Assembly: GCA_026874595.1 (NCBI GenBank)
Contig: CM049322.1
Location: forward strand, 55,464,386 to 55,528,385
Source of the DNA: Sipunculus nudus
Taxonomy: Eukaryota; Annelida; Sipuncula; Golfingiida; Sipunculidae
Length of the DNA: 64,000 nucleotides
Reading direction: 5' to 3'
Numbering within the stretch: the stretch's first letter is position 1; every line of letters starts with the position of its first letter. The translations under genes were made by a program, and so were the position numbers. This document shows, one piece after another, positions 32,771 to 43,820 of this stretch. The notes beneath the pieces were generated by a model. The model searched no databases, had not been told where the DNA came from, and worked only from the letters and a program-made list of their open reading frames with translations.

Positions 32771-33435
32771 TCATATGTGTGTGTGTGTTTTCTAATCCGT
32801 TAATTTAATTGTAAATGTAAAGTGATTGCTTTAATAATAACATTTAAATTAACTATTTAAGCTGCACGAAAGTGACATATTCTTTCATGTGTTCGTTCTT
32901 CTATGAAGGAAGTTTCCTGGCGAACAGCCTTTTTCTCAAATGATTGGTATCTATTTCTCAGTAACACTAAACAGTTAAAGTGATGTTTCGCATCGATCGC
33001 AATGAGATGCCCCCCCCCCCCGCAATTTTGGAAAAGATCCCTTCCTCTTGTGGCTCTGTGGTCTTAGCACGCACATGGGTGTCTGCATCGAGTGATCTAA
33101 ACTCATGGAGTAATCTTGACCATTATCCTTCCCGCAAAATATGCATAACGGAACATCTAGTGACGAGCGTTTCCTGGGACGCTTCCATTCTCCAGTCTCA
33201 CGCAACTTTTTTTGCTTTAAAAAGTTTCGCTTGGTTGTACTTTAAATGACAGGACTTGTGCCACTGGGCAAGGTGGCAAGCAAAAGTAACAGCGTTTTCA
33301 TCTGCTCCAAACAGTAATTGGACTGGCGGGGCGTTAATGGATTCAAATGACGCTACATTTTGTAGAAACGTCCTTTAAATAGCTTTCTTTTAATCAGTGT
33401 TACCTGCGGTACTGTTCATTGGATATCTTAATGGT
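32770..33435. other. Non-coding region
   Basis: Open frames lie on both strands at 32975-33249 around a poly-C run (33011-33020), with no recognisable protein. CGCATCGATCGCAATGAGATGC is partly self-complementary. Confidence 0.4.
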
Positions 33436-33743
33436 TCAGCAGTTACCTGTTGGCAAATTATACAACAGGTCCCGTCTAAAGCCATATCTTCCAATCTCAG
33501 TTTTACATAATGTCAGCAAAACGAGATTCGCCTCGGTCACCCATAGCCCAGCGATAGTTTCAGGGGGTTTGACGCTCTGGCTTTGCTGATAATCATCCAT
33601 TGGTTAGTATATTGCACATTCTTGTTCTTGATGTTTCGAATATGTTCACTTAGTGTCTTGGAATTTCGTCTGTATTCGTTTCTGACACACGATGCGTGGG
33701 CCGTGAAACGTGTGTTAAATGTGTTTTATATACGCCCGAAATA
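33436..33743 (-). pseudogene. GIY-YIG nuclease-type fragment of a retroelement
   Basis: The minus strand carries YFGRI at 33743 in the position of the family's YIG motif, followed by FNTRFTAH, then RNEYRRNSKTLSEHIRNIK and NKNVQYTNQWMIISKA. After a frame change comes VTEANLVLL. This spacing (Y-x-G, R-F-x-x-H, S-K-x-L-S-x-x-I, K-x-x-N-x-x-Y, W) is that of the GIY-YIG-like C-terminal domain found in Penelope-type and related retroelements. There is an in-frame TAA soon after YFGRI and one frameshift near 33560. It lies in DNA inserted between two parts of segment U. Read from sequence patterns only. Confidence 0.55.
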
Positions 33744-33988
33744 GGTCTCTTCTATCGGATTTTCTATTCGTATTATGATGGCCTTGTACACTATGTTTGT
33801 TGTTAAATAATTACCCTCTGATGGGTAATTGTTTTTTTCTCTACAGTTTCATTTCTACTGTTCAGTTAAGCGACTAAGATGTAAATTTGACATCCCATCT
33901 AGGCTGGATACAGTTATATATTTGTGATTGGCGTCAGTATGCTAAAATCGATATAGCAACATCCACAGATACCCTTTAAACTTTTCTT

Positions 33989-34226
33989 GTGCCACAATGA
34001 TCAGTACTTGGGCCGATGAGCGATTGCATGTTTACTCGAGCAGTAGAAGAAATCGATAGGCAACACAATAATAATTGCCACTATTATGCTGACGACATGC
34101 GGGCCTAAACATCCTTTAAACCATCTGCCTATTCGGAAACAGAACCTACTATCCAGGAATCCGTAGCTGACAGCAGTGAGTAGACGAGAAATAACAGACT
34201 GAATCTGGATCAGTACAAGACTGAAT
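33989..34226 (+). pseudogene. Non-LTR reverse transcriptase fragment with YADD
   Basis: The frame starts V-P-Q-stop-S-V-L-G-P at 33989, continues to AVEEIDRQHNNNCHYYADDM (YADD at about 34082-34093), then TSFKPSAYSETEPTI and NRLNLDQYKTELF. The VPQGSVLGP and YADD blocks with the following NxLNLxxxKTE are typical of L2/CR1/Jockey-like reverse transcriptases. Stops interrupt it (TGA at 33998, TAA and TAG after YADD). Only the palm fragment remains. Different clade and strand from the LINE at 10-15 kb. Confidence 0.75.
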
Positions 34227-34329
34227 TATTTTTGTACCAAAATGTCAAGGAAGGATTTTTTCTATTTTTTTTTTCTTTAAATGTAGGCTCTATTAAAATA
34301 AGAACTATCACAGATGAAGAATCTAGGTG

Positions 34330-34690
34330 TTTTATAGTCAATTAAATGGAAAAGCAGATATGGGTATGTGCTTAATATCGAACCTAGGGGTCATCAAAGT
34401 TACACATTATTCCTGAGCTTTATATATTATGTGAGGAAATAAGGAACTTGCTCCTGGATGTAAAATTACATTCACGACGAAAGTATACCACTACACCACA
34501 AAATAAGACACCAAAATCTGAACACTGTAACTAGATTGTCATAATAACCCATGTTTTTCCATGAGTAAACTTGTTGAACACTGTGGATTTATCTAGTGCA
34601 TACTAACCAAACCAATGGAACTCCATACAATCACTGCAGAGTACTATGACTTGTTAAATATAAGCCTATTAAAATATAAGATAAAACATA
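34330..34690 (+). repeat. Array segment U, remainder
   Basis: Continuation of U as known from 23130-23470: GGGGTCATCAAAGTTACAC, GGAGGAAT/GAGGAAATAAGGA, TCACTGCAGAGTACTATG, GTTAAATATAAGCCTATT. The reading frame open in unit 2 has stops here. Confidence 0.75.
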
Positions 34691-34899
34691 ATTAAAAATT
34701 ATATTTCTAGGAATTGTGACTGATCCATCTATCAAAGAAACATTGACAACTTATAGAAGTGAGAAATAGTTTTCCGCATCGTGCATTCATGAAGTTGGTT
34801 AAGAGTGTTTAAGAGAAGGTCTGTCTTGTTGCGTGTCTTGCGTCCCGTCTGAACCTGGGACATTTAGTCGGAAAGGTGTAGCAATGGAAATCGGTTTTA

Positions 34900-35330
34900 G
34901 GAAATGATGGGTCACATCATTACACAAAGCTACATACCATATGGGCAGAGATGTTTTCAAAACAATAATTGTTGTGTGCCCACATTTTTTGTCCAGCAAA
35001 CACACATAAGTATTGAGAGAAGGGTCATATAAAAGCACCAACAGACTTGCCATATGTTCTCATTAATTCAGAACACAAAGAGTTTTCTTCTGCACATGGT
35101 CTCTCCCACACAGGCGAGCAGGTTCCTAGTAATAATTATCATGACATTGCTGGTAGGCGTCTTACACAAACGCTTAAATAACAATTATGACGGTTCATTC
35201 AATTCCAGCAGTATTTTGCTGCAGACAAGCCTGAATGTTTTGATTAGAGATTTATATATATATTGAAAATAAAATATATCGTATATTGTATTTACACCAA
35301 ACATCCGAGTATGCAATCCAACCATACTTC
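34900..35330 (+). repeat. Array segment A, unit 4
   Basis: Closest to the unit 3 copy: GATGGGTCACATCA, CATATGTTCTCATTAAT, CTCTCCCACACAGGC, GTAGGCGTCTTACACAAACG, TTTTGCTGCAG. Its plus-strand frame reads RFLVIIIMTLLVGVLHKR, then NNNYDGSFNS, clearly the same protein-like sequence as at 24919 although many codons differ. Confidence 0.8.
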
Positions 35331-35579
35331 AAACTTTGAATAACTTTGGGTTTACTTTGTGATATATCGACAGACATATCTTAAATGACACAAGAAAAAT
35401 TACTGTTTTCAACAAATTTTAAATGGAATGTGACCTGAGGCAATTTACCGTTAATATAATATTTTGAGAATAACTTTGCAAAATGTATCATTATATATGA
35501 TGAATACTGCTTGGGAAACAACGTTACGATTTCGATTATTACTCATCAACTTAATGCCACATAACTTAACTTAATTGCT

Positions 35580-35935
35580 TTGAGTAAGCTGACATTGAAT
35601 ATGCCATGTGCTCCAGGGAGATTTTGTCTTTGGGCACCACGCACACGGACAGAGAGTTCGCTATACTGCATCTGTAATGTCAGTAGATTAATCAGATTTA
35701 ACGGAATTTTCAACATGATCTGATCAATTATTTGTAAGCTTATTGTCGCATAATTATCTGGACAACCTGACCTTCCCAGCCACGTGGTATCTTATGTTAT
35801 TTATCTGTCTGGTAATGGGCTTTATTTATGCTGGTATTAGAAGTGGTATACAAGGTATTACATTTGAAGCAGGTTGGATGAAAGCAAAATATTGGTATAC
35901 AAGCACAAAGATAGGTAAGCTGGCTTAGGCATGTT
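35580..35935 (-). repeat. Array segment G, unit 4
   Basis: The minus strand reads GCPDNYATISLQIIDQIMLK, then IPLNLINLLTL and VRVRGAQ; upstream of GCPD the frame meets stops. The plus strand is open from 35743 to a TAG at 35926 (ending KYWYTSTKIGKLA), parallel to ATDIGKLA at 5877. ATAG|GTAAGC resembles a donor. Confidence 0.6.
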
Positions 35936-36049
35936 GTCATAAACACCTTTTATCGATGTTTATAGGCATCGATAAGTGCAAAAGACAACCATCCCATAAG
36001 TACACACACAGGTATTTTATGGTAACGAAACATTTTCAAAATAAATTGT

Positions 36050-36390
36050 TAATATGAACAACAACAGGTAAGAAAACATAAGCCATAATATTTATGCAGT
36101 TACTACAAGAAAGCTTCGCAGACACTACTTTTTTGCTGTCATGACAGGAAGAGTTATGTGCCCTTAAGTATTTCCTTGTATTATCATAAGAGTCTTGTTC
36201 AGGGTGGGGTTGGGAATACTATTAATGACAAATATGAAATATGTCTTTGGAAATAAATCCTAAGATAAAATCAATCAATGATACATTAGTATAGACCGTA
36301 ACAAAGACATTTCGGCCACAGTAGGCTCGGTTTCACATTTAGATACAGGGTTTATCAGACTTTCCTCAAAATAAATGTGATGGACAAAAT
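36050..36390 (+). repeat. Array segment T, unit 4
   Basis: Compact form of 27230-27690, missing about 110 bp. It directly follows segment G, without the foldback element or any gene. Confidence 0.8.
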
Positions 36391-36530
36391 TATTTTGCAG
36401 ACTATTTGCGCCAACAGAGGTTTGGCTCTATCATGTGAATCATGTAGGTGGGGTCGTGAAGGTAAGGTTTCGGTCTATAAAGCACACAGCCGCCATGAAA
36501 ACAAAGGAATATTACTCTCTCCCTATCTCT

Positions 36531-36899
36531 CTCTCTATATATATAAAGATATATATATATATATATATATATATGAGTACATTCATACACACACATATAT
36601 ATATTAATATATATATATATTCGGTTCACTGCCTATTGGTATTCCTGTTTCCTGGTATTTTAGTTTCATTTATATATTCAATGAACCACATACCTATTCA
36701 TACATCTCTCTCTTCACCATCCCTCCATTTCTTTTTCGTTATAATATATACAGGTTTAAGTAGCATATATATGAATTTATATTATATATTCTTAAATATA
36801 TATGTATATTTTTTTAAAACGAGCTGGTGTTATTTGTTTGTGCTGATGACCTTCAATGTAAGCTCGGTGCCATCAATGTCCGTAATAAGAATGTTCTAC

Positions 36900-36900
<1 letters not shown>
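36531..36900 (+). repeat. (TA)n tract and array segment S, unit 4
   Basis: TA/CA-rich microsatellite (36531-36620), then CGGTTCACTGCCTATTGG, TCAATGAACC and GTGTTATTTGTTTGTGCTG as in unit 3. The S segment is repeated in part at 37738-37905. Confidence 0.85.
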
Positions 36901-36904
<4 letters not shown>

Positions 36905-36939
<35 letters not shown>

Positions 36940-36949
36940 TATATACATT
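36905..36949. repeat. (TA)n microsatellite
   Basis: Between segments S and R, the same relative place as 9471-9528. Confidence 0.95.
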
Positions 36950-36959
36950 ATAATCAAAC

Positions 36960-37400
36960 ATAGGGTCTTTATGAAATAATTCTATAATTTTTTTTAAAAT
37001 ATATATGCCGTGCTCTAATACGGGGTAAACAAGATTGCATAGAGCGCCAACAGGATGTGTTGCACACTAATGCAGCCAATTCCTCTCTTCCTCGTTAGTC
37101 CTTAGTTCATCATAAGCTTAACCAACTAAAGAATGGTTAGCCTGTTCCTATGATATGGGTTAAGTAGTTATTTTATGCTTATCCTGCTAAAAGAAAAAAA
37201 AAAAACTTAAAGCCAACAGATCAAAGAGTATGAGTGAAATTGGGCCTTCCTTGAGATTATGACCTGTCCAATATACACTGCCGCCCATTATAATACAATT
37301 TAACTATGCAATAGGAGTAGACCATGGCTCCTTTAAAGTGCTCAGTCTTGGTAAGAAATCCTGTTAAAATACTCATCAATTTAGTGCAGATGTATGCTTT
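36960..37400 (+). repeat. Array segment R, unit 4
   Basis: ATGCCGTGCTCTAATACGGGG, TGGTTAGCCTGTTCCTATGA, TTGGGCCTTCCTTGAGATTA and CTGCCGCCCATTATAATA match 9598-10000 closely. It breaks off before the CTACTC motifs. Confidence 0.8.
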
Positions 37401-37549
37401 AAATTAATGTTGCTCCTGCCCATTATTATCTTCTGTTATTGACTTTATGCGCATTGACTACACTGAGCATAAACCTTTTAAACATGCATCAAGGTTAACT
37501 TTGATACGGAAAGAAATTGGGTACCCTGTGACATATATTAATAATAGAC

Positions 37550-37735
37550 CCATAATTAGTTTGAAGGACAGATCGTGCTTTAATTGCAATCAACTATCAA
37601 CCGCGGGCTGGCACTGTAGGAAAAAAATTGATCGGGTGAACTCTATATCTGAGGCTGAGCCAGAGTGGTAATTCCCGTGACTCGTGGTACATGATGACAT
37701 ATAGACACAGCAGGTATCCACATACACATGGCAAC
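37550..37735 (+). repeat. Array segment V, unit 4
   Basis: ATCAACTATCAACCGCGGGC, GAGCCAGAGTGGTAATTC and CAGCAGGTATCCACATACAC match 30150-30340 and 44870-45040. Confidence 0.75.
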
Positions 37736-37737
37736 TT

Positions 37738-37905
37738 TCAATGAACCAGCATACCTATTCATACATCTCTCTCTTTCCCTCCCCCTCTCTCTTTCTCTAT
37801 ATAATATATACATGTTTATAACTACATATATATCCATACATATTATATATACTGATTACACCTCTTAATTGTGCGCAAAATGCTCGGTGCCATCAGTTTC
37901 CGTCA
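37738..37905 (+). repeat. Array segment S, second partial copy in unit 4
   Basis: CAATGAACCAGCATACCTATTCATACATCTC, a CT run and GCTCGGTGCCATCAGT.TCCGT repeat the S segment after V, outside the usual order. A (TA)n tract and AGAGTCTTCATGAA follow the SINE, so S and the start of R were locally duplicated. Confidence 0.75.
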
Positions 37906-37939
37906 TATTATATTATTTTACATGGATTGTACAAATAGT

Positions 37940-38146
37940 TATAATAACTAATCCAGGCACTCTCAATGGCTCCGGTGATGGCGTTCGGTAGTCTGCAGAG
38001 TTGGAGGAAACCGGAGTACCCGGAGAAACCACCGGCCTTAGACGGGCAACTACAACCCACTCTCATAGCAACGCCGGGGATCGAACCCGGGTCGCCAGCG
38101 GACAGAGCCAAGCGTTTTACCACTCAGCTGTCCAGGCCACAGGCGT
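37940..38146 (-). mobile_element. tRNA-derived SINE
   Basis: On the minus strand the head reads TGGCCTGGACAGCTGAGTGG, with an A-box-like sequence, and GGGTTCGATCCC (about 38081-38092), a perfect pol III B box about 35 bp downstream. A conserved-looking body follows, with GGTTTCTCCGGGTACTCCGG. The tail near 37906-37945 is AT-rich. Two other S segments (29190-29215, 36862-36895) run from TCCGTAAT to TTCTAC without this insert, giving empty-site comparisons. A short, imperfect CGTAATT-type repeat flanks it. Confidence 0.85.
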
Positions 38147-38163
38147 AATTGGGAGGTTCTACG

Positions 38164-38164
<1 letters not shown>

Positions 38165-38223
<59 letters not shown>
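38165..38223. repeat. (TA)n microsatellite
   Basis: About 29 repeats, followed by AAAGAGTCTTCATGAA as at the start of segment R. Confidence 0.95.
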
Positions 38224-38226
<3 letters not shown>

Positions 38227-38269
38227 CATATTCAAAGCAAAGAGTCTTCATGAAAAAATTCTATATTTA

Positions 38270-38490
38270 AGCAATAACGTTCTGTGGACAAGAGTACGCT
38301 GCTCTGTGTCAAACAGGTCTGCTACGAACAACAACCACCAACTGTAATGACATACCACGAGGAAATGCTGTATCATCCGATAGTCCGAGTGTAATCAGCC
38401 TGTAAGACCCTGAGAGGTGTACACTAAAATGTAAAAAAAAATGGATATGTGAGGCTGGATTTGACGCTTCATAAGTCGGGCTAGTGCAGA
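38270..38490 (+). repeat. Array segment P (short), unit 4
   Basis: CAATAACGTTCT, GGTCTGCTACGAACAACAACC, CTGAGAGGTGTACACT and one diverged 45-bp unit match 30370-30560. The remainder of P is missing, which makes unit 4 the shortest. Confidence 0.7.
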
Positions 38491-38499
38491 GTAATTAAA

Positions 38500-38840
38500 A
38501 CACATTGTGTCATATAAAGACACAAAACTATGGAAAGCAGGGCCACAATAATGCACCAGCCCACATGTCATAAGTTCCCACTATATTAGGAACACACTAT
38601 TCTTTTTCACACGGGCTCTCCCACACGAGCGCATATATTCCAAGTTATAATAGTCATGGTGTTGCCGGTGGGCGTCTTTCTAAAACACTGGTATCACAAT
38701 TAGGATGGCCCATTCAATTTCAATATTAATTTGCTGCTGATCCAGCTGAATGATTAATGACCCATTTCTGGATATTTTGAAAGTACGGTGATTCACACAT
38801 TGTATTGACAAGGAACATACGAGTATGCAATCAAATCATA
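38500..38840 (+). repeat. Array segment A, unit 5
   Basis: Shorter, more diverged A segment: CACCAGCCCACATG, GGGCTCTCCCACACGAGCG, GGTGGGCGTCTTTCTAAAAC, TTTGCTGCTGATCCAGCTG. The hydrophobic frame (IFQVIIVMVLPVGVFLKHWYHN) is kept but ends in a TAG where units 3 and 4 have a tyrosine. Confidence 0.75.
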
Positions 38841-38979
38841 TATGTAAAAAGCAGAAAATAACATACAGAATGGATCATTATATATCATGAATACTCCATA
38901 CATCAATTTATAATCCTTCAAATAACAAACGTTATGGACAATACGTGAGCCAACCACGAATGTGTTGAAGTGTCAAAGG

Positions 38980-39240
38980 GAAATGTCTTCAGTATGCACC
39001 GTCCACTCTGGCTTTGAGTTGGCACGACTGCCTCTCACTACTGAGTATATTAAACAGATCCAACGGAATTTTCAACAGTATCTGTTCAATTAACTGTAAG
39101 GTGATGGTTGTATAATTATGAGGGCAGCCCTCATCTCCCTTGCCACGTTGTGTCTCATTTTTTATTTTGTCCGGTGATTGTTTTCCGTGCATGCTGACAT
39201 TAGACGTGGTATACCAGCAAAAGGGATAGGCAATCTGCTA
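38980..39240 (-). repeat. Array segment G, unit 5, with conserved minus-strand frame
   Basis: Minus strand open from ATG 39192 to TGA 38989: GDEGCPHNYTTITLQLIEQI, then LLKIPLDLFNIL. It aligns with units 3 and 4. Most early differences fall in third codon positions (for example GGC/GGT, TGC/TGT, ACA/ACT/GCG at matched codons). No known family. Confidence 0.6.
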
Positions 39241-39356
39241 TACACTGCACATCGTCTATTGACAGATAAAGACACGATATTAAACCATGAGGAACCTACT
39301 AGGTGAGAATATTGTAGGTAAGAGGTCCCTGCCTTCCAAAGTTATGTAGGCTCTCT

Positions 39357-39411
<55 letters not shown>

Positions 39412-40230
39412 TAGATAGATAGATATTCAATTTTGGTCAGAGTGAACACATGGATGAATTGGAAAATGAACAGAGAACAAAAAAAATAACACGAAAACCG
39501 TCATTTTCCTATAAATTATATTCCAAACTAGATTGAAATGTACAAAGGTTAGTTATTCCAGGTCCTTTGAATGCAGTGATGTGAAAATATGGAAGGTCCA
39601 TGATGACTACTTTATATGAACAAATAAAAGAATCACTTTTATAGGTATAACTACATCATGTTTTATGTGAAGTTCTCTGATTGCATCGTGTCAAATGTAT
39701 GTTGATGAGCCTCAAGATTTTGTAATGACAAATATATTAAATTACACATGATGCGCACTTTCATTACTGCTTAGTAGATTGGTGTAATCATTGGTTAACG
39801 TACCTCAAAAACGTTGTAATAAGTCATTCTAGTAGGATGAGTTTTCAACAATATTTTATTATAGTTCCATGTCCCCCATTTTGCGGTGTCAACAAAATCC
39901 AGGACAGGTAAGAAAAGTTTACTAATGACATAAACCTCGTGTTAAAGAAATAGATGTAACGTTTTATCAGTGCCAGGTTAGACAACATTTCCTATAATAT
40001 TAAATAATCTTGTGTAAGTAAACATTTGATGTAACAGTATAAGATTGCCTGGTACGAAAACATTTCTTATAATGGTAAGGCAGTCTCTTGTTAATAAGCA
40101 TTGCCTAACGGCAGTGCCAGCCAGGAAATCATTGGTTAAAACATAACAGCAGTGCAAGATCATAATATATTGCTCAGAAGAACTTCTATAATAGCCACAA
40201 CAGTTATACCTGTAATCCTGTATCAATAAA
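39240..40230. other. Non-coding region of unit 5
   Basis: (TA)n-(GATA)n microsatellite at 39361-39424. 39800-39900 matches 25900-25990 (CAATATTTT, GTGTCAACAAA). 39970-40120 contains two imperfect copies of a ~75-bp sequence with ACATTTC.TATAAT. No gene. Confidence 0.55.
39361..39424. repeat. (TA)n-(GATA)n microsatellite
   Basis: About 24 TA repeats followed by about 4 GATA repeats. Confidence 0.95.
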
Positions 40231-40400
40231 TATGTACAAATCAATATAAAGCAGTGAAAGTTCAGAAAACATAAATTATAATATAAAAGCGGTAACTGCA
40301 TATAAGCCTTGTCGACGTATATATTTTTCCTGAAAACAAGCGGTCTGGTAAAAAGACATTTTGTTAGTCAAATATGGCAAATCATAAAATATTTGTATAC
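40230..40400 (+). repeat. Array segment T (first part), unit 5
   Basis: CATAAATTATAATATAAAAGC and GTCAAATATGGCAAATCATAAA match 27245-27370 (GCCAAATATGGCAACTCATAAA). The later part of T is not recognisable. Confidence 0.65.
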
Positions 40401-41625
40401 TCAACCGGGAAACGAAGGAAATTACAGGTGGTAATACAGCAAGCCTGGTCCAGTCATTTATTTGGGTCTACAACCACTGTTATCATGATCAGCAAACGTA
40501 ATGAGATGTTCGCGTTTGATCACTTCTTTATCCACATTGAGTTTATTACTGTTTATGGTGAAAAGTAATTGTATTTTTAGGTGAGACTCGTGTGATCAAC
40601 AGGTCCGTTGTTGCCGAAGGTGTGTGTTATTGAATATAAAAAAAAATAAAATTATTAACTTCTTATTCACTTGTGCACGCAGTTACCGGAAGTCTTTCAT
40701 AACTGTAAACACTTGGTAGTCTGAAGACAAAAAGTGTGGCCACAAATGGTTTTCTAAATTAGAATGAGATGTGATAAAACCATATTAGCTACCCTTGTGA
40801 GTTGCCTACAAACCAAAATAAAACTATACTTATACATTACATTATCATGATATTTTTGTTGATATTATTATTATCAAACTGCATATCGTGTCGCAGTTTG
40901 CATAAGGGTTTTAGAATAACAAATTTAAGTTCTGAAATTTAAAAATCATTTTGGAATATTCCTCTTTTTTTTCGAAATGCATAAAACTTTTTCCTACTCT
41001 ACACTTCTTATTAAAAACTCACTGCAGACATAAGAGTAAATATTGTATCATCGTGTTATTAACATATTTACTATTCTCCCATTTAATGGTCCTTTTATAC
41101 ATATATACGCATACATATATATTACTAATATGTAAATAAATATATATATTTAATTTACATTTCAGAGTAGAACAAGCAACTAAATCCAATAATTTTGATA
41201 GAACTTTGTTCAATACGTATTACAGCTGAACTAGGACGTGGAAAGTGCATTGTGTGTAATGTAATAAAGCTATTGGTTCAAGAAAAATGCTTTATCATTT
41301 GTATAATTCACCATTCTTTTAAAAACGTTGGATATGTTGGCACATCATTGGCGGGGCCTACCCTAGTTACTTCATAAAAAAGAAAGGGTTTATTTGCTTA
41401 CTATTTTAATATATGTAACATAATCACGTTGTGCCTAATCATCACTTGCAACTTTAAGTTGGTTCCGTTTGCTTATAAACCATTGTTAAAATATGCAAAC
41501 ATTGATTCCAAATATACACTCTTGATCTAGCAGGGTCCCAGTGGATGCAACCATGATCATTCATTTGATATCACTTTTTTTCTATAAAACATAAATCTAG
41601 AACATTTGTGAAGGATAGATTACAG
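40400..41625. other. Non-coding region of unit 5
   Basis: I see no gene or repeat of note other than short TA tracts at 41098-41155. Confidence 0.45.
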
Positions 41626-41860
41626 CAATAATATGCAATATATCTCTAGAACACTAAAACGCAGGAGCCAATCCAGCATCCTTACATTCAGGGGATATGT
41701 CAAGCACTCGGTCTACATATTTTCCTTACGCGCATTCTCAATGGCGCCGACGAATAGCAGACCGTTAAGATATAGTTTAGAACAGAGGCTGAGGATAGGT
41801 CCATTCTGTCATCGAATGCTGAACCGGGAACAATATTATTTAACGTGCCTCATGTAGTCA
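41625..41860 (+). other. GC-richer open frame of unknown nature
   Basis: Plus-strand frame 41633-41857 contains RRSQSSILTFRGYVKHSVYI and PTNSRPLRYSLEQRLRIGPF, with a composition unlike its AT-rich neighbours. No flanking splice signals I trust and no family match from memory. Could be a relic exon. Confidence 0.2.
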
Positions 41861-41867
41861 TTAAAAA

Positions 41868-42021
41868 CATATATATGTATATATATGCATATGTATATGT
41901 ATATGTATATGTATATATATATGTATACATATATATTATATATATTTATATGCCTATATATATATGTATTTATTTATATAGATATATAAATTATATATAA
42001 ATATATATATATATATATATA
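41868..42021. repeat. Complex TA-rich microsatellite
   Basis: Mixed TATATG/TATA repeats directly before segment Q, as (TA)n also precedes Q at 15796 and 61855. Confidence 0.95.
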
Positions 42022-42029
42022 CACCAACA

Positions 42030-42560
42030 CACACACGAACCTGTTTTAGCCACGCTTTTGTGCACACACACACGAAAGGGTCACAATAATGACAGAGACC
42101 AGTATATAAGACACAGCTATATTTATTTTGTTTTTGCTTAATAACACAATATCATCCGATCTCTTGCACTCTGATCTAAGCAAGGTATTGTGTGCAGCCT
42201 CGTGCCCCTCCGACGAATCGCGCCTACCCGCCGGTCCCAATCGAGCATCTCTCGCAGCCAAATGGAACATGTGAGGTGCATCGTGAAAATATGAGTCAGT
42301 AAAGAGAAGTCGAAAACTCTTATATATTAATTGCGCATGTGTCTACGCGGTCGTAGTTAACAGCTTATTATATACTATTATTTTCTTTTCAATTAGATAA
42401 TCGTTAATAAATTTATATGACTCATAAATTATTATATTTTTGATTAACAGATCCAAAACACACTCAACGTGTTTATGTGCATTACGTATGTTAATTATTT
42501 ATAAGTATTTGGCTCATCAATTTTACTCATTCAGTCATTATGTCATGAAAAAATTAAATT
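42030..42560 (+). repeat. Array segment Q, unit 5
   Basis: GTTTTAGCCACGCTTTTGTG, CAATAATGACAGAGACCAGT, ATCATCCGATCTCTTGCACT and CTCGCAGCCAAATGG match 15815-16060; the similarity goes on to about 42560. The minus strand is open over 42046-42270, including SYILVSVIIVTLSCVCAQKR. In the 15.8 kb copy this frame meets a stop just upstream. Confidence 0.75.
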
Positions 42561-43820
42561 TATACAAAATGCACAGTTATCTCGGCATAATTCTGCTATT
42601 ATGTTTTCCATTTTTTTTTTAACATTTCATTTCCTTGAATACGTCGCGACATTGCAGCAGAGGGAGGAATAAACACCAATGTCATTACGTTTTAGCAACA
42701 ATCTAATGCACTTCTTTTTAGAGATAAGGAAATAAAATAGGTAGGTAGTTACTTATGTTACTTCACTAAACTTCGTAATTCTTCCACTCACGCTCTTTTT
42801 CAAACAATTTTGTGGCATTTGTGGCAGACAGCCACGACAGGCAAATCCATCAAATTAGGTAACCATTTTTTTCTTCATTACCATGCAATATAAAACAAAA
42901 TGTCCATACATAGAGCAGAGGCGCCAAGAAGGGATTCCAGTACATAATAATACCCTCACTTTTTGTTCTCCCATTCATTGAAATAGAACACATAACGTCG
43001 ACCCATTTGACGCCTCCAATACTGGCCAATAAAAAAAAATCGTTGATTTTTCTTCTCACAAATGTAAGGTTAAAATTCACATACAATTAATTATACACTA
43101 TTGTGATATTACCGTGCATGTTTTTGGCTGACCAAACATCACGGGTACCCAATAAGCGTTTACAGTGATGAGATTAACACATTTACCCTGATGAGATTTA
43201 CAAAGAGCCTAGTGACTATGGCTAGTAGATTATGCAATTAGTATTGGGCCCGTAAGAACAAAGGCTTTAAGGTACACAAAGATCCAGGGTAATGCAGATG
43301 AGTGAATGTTTGAAAGATTACATAAAAAAACAGTTAAATTATAATAATAAATTAAATATTCTTGTTATTGTGAACAGTTGTAAATCAGAGAGAAGCCTAT
43401 TGAAGTCTTTTAGTTTAATATGAAATAACAAGAATGTTCAAATTATCATGCCAAATCTTACACTTTTGATGTGGTCACATTATTTTTAACTGTCCTGACA
43501 ATTGGTAGTAGAGGGTATCAGGTACTGCCTTTAACATTTTAAAGATTTGTTGTGCATTAAAATACTGATGATCACGCTTCTAAAAATCAAAGAAAGAGAA
43601 GTAAATGTTTTTTTTTTTTCTAATGAATTTAACTGTTACTCTATTTGTAACACGACAGCATGTGCGGTTATTTTATCACAAAAGGACTTCTGCAAGTTTA
43701 ATGACTAACGGCACACATACCCCCCCCCCCCCCACCCCCACTCCTTATGCGTAGCCTTTTGACGTGAGGATGAAGCATGGACTGTCAAATATTCAAAAGT
43801 AACTCAAGACATTGTTCCGT
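42560..43820. other. Non-coding region of unit 5
   Basis: No gene recognised. Poly-C run at 43720-43736, with a further CCCC. The minus-strand frame at 42850-43086 has no recognisable features. Confidence 0.45.

Noticed and set aside
38041-38123. tRNA gene
   Set aside because: The B box is perfect, but no cloverleaf with a proper acceptor stem can be formed and a SINE body follows, so it is a tRNA-derived SINE head.
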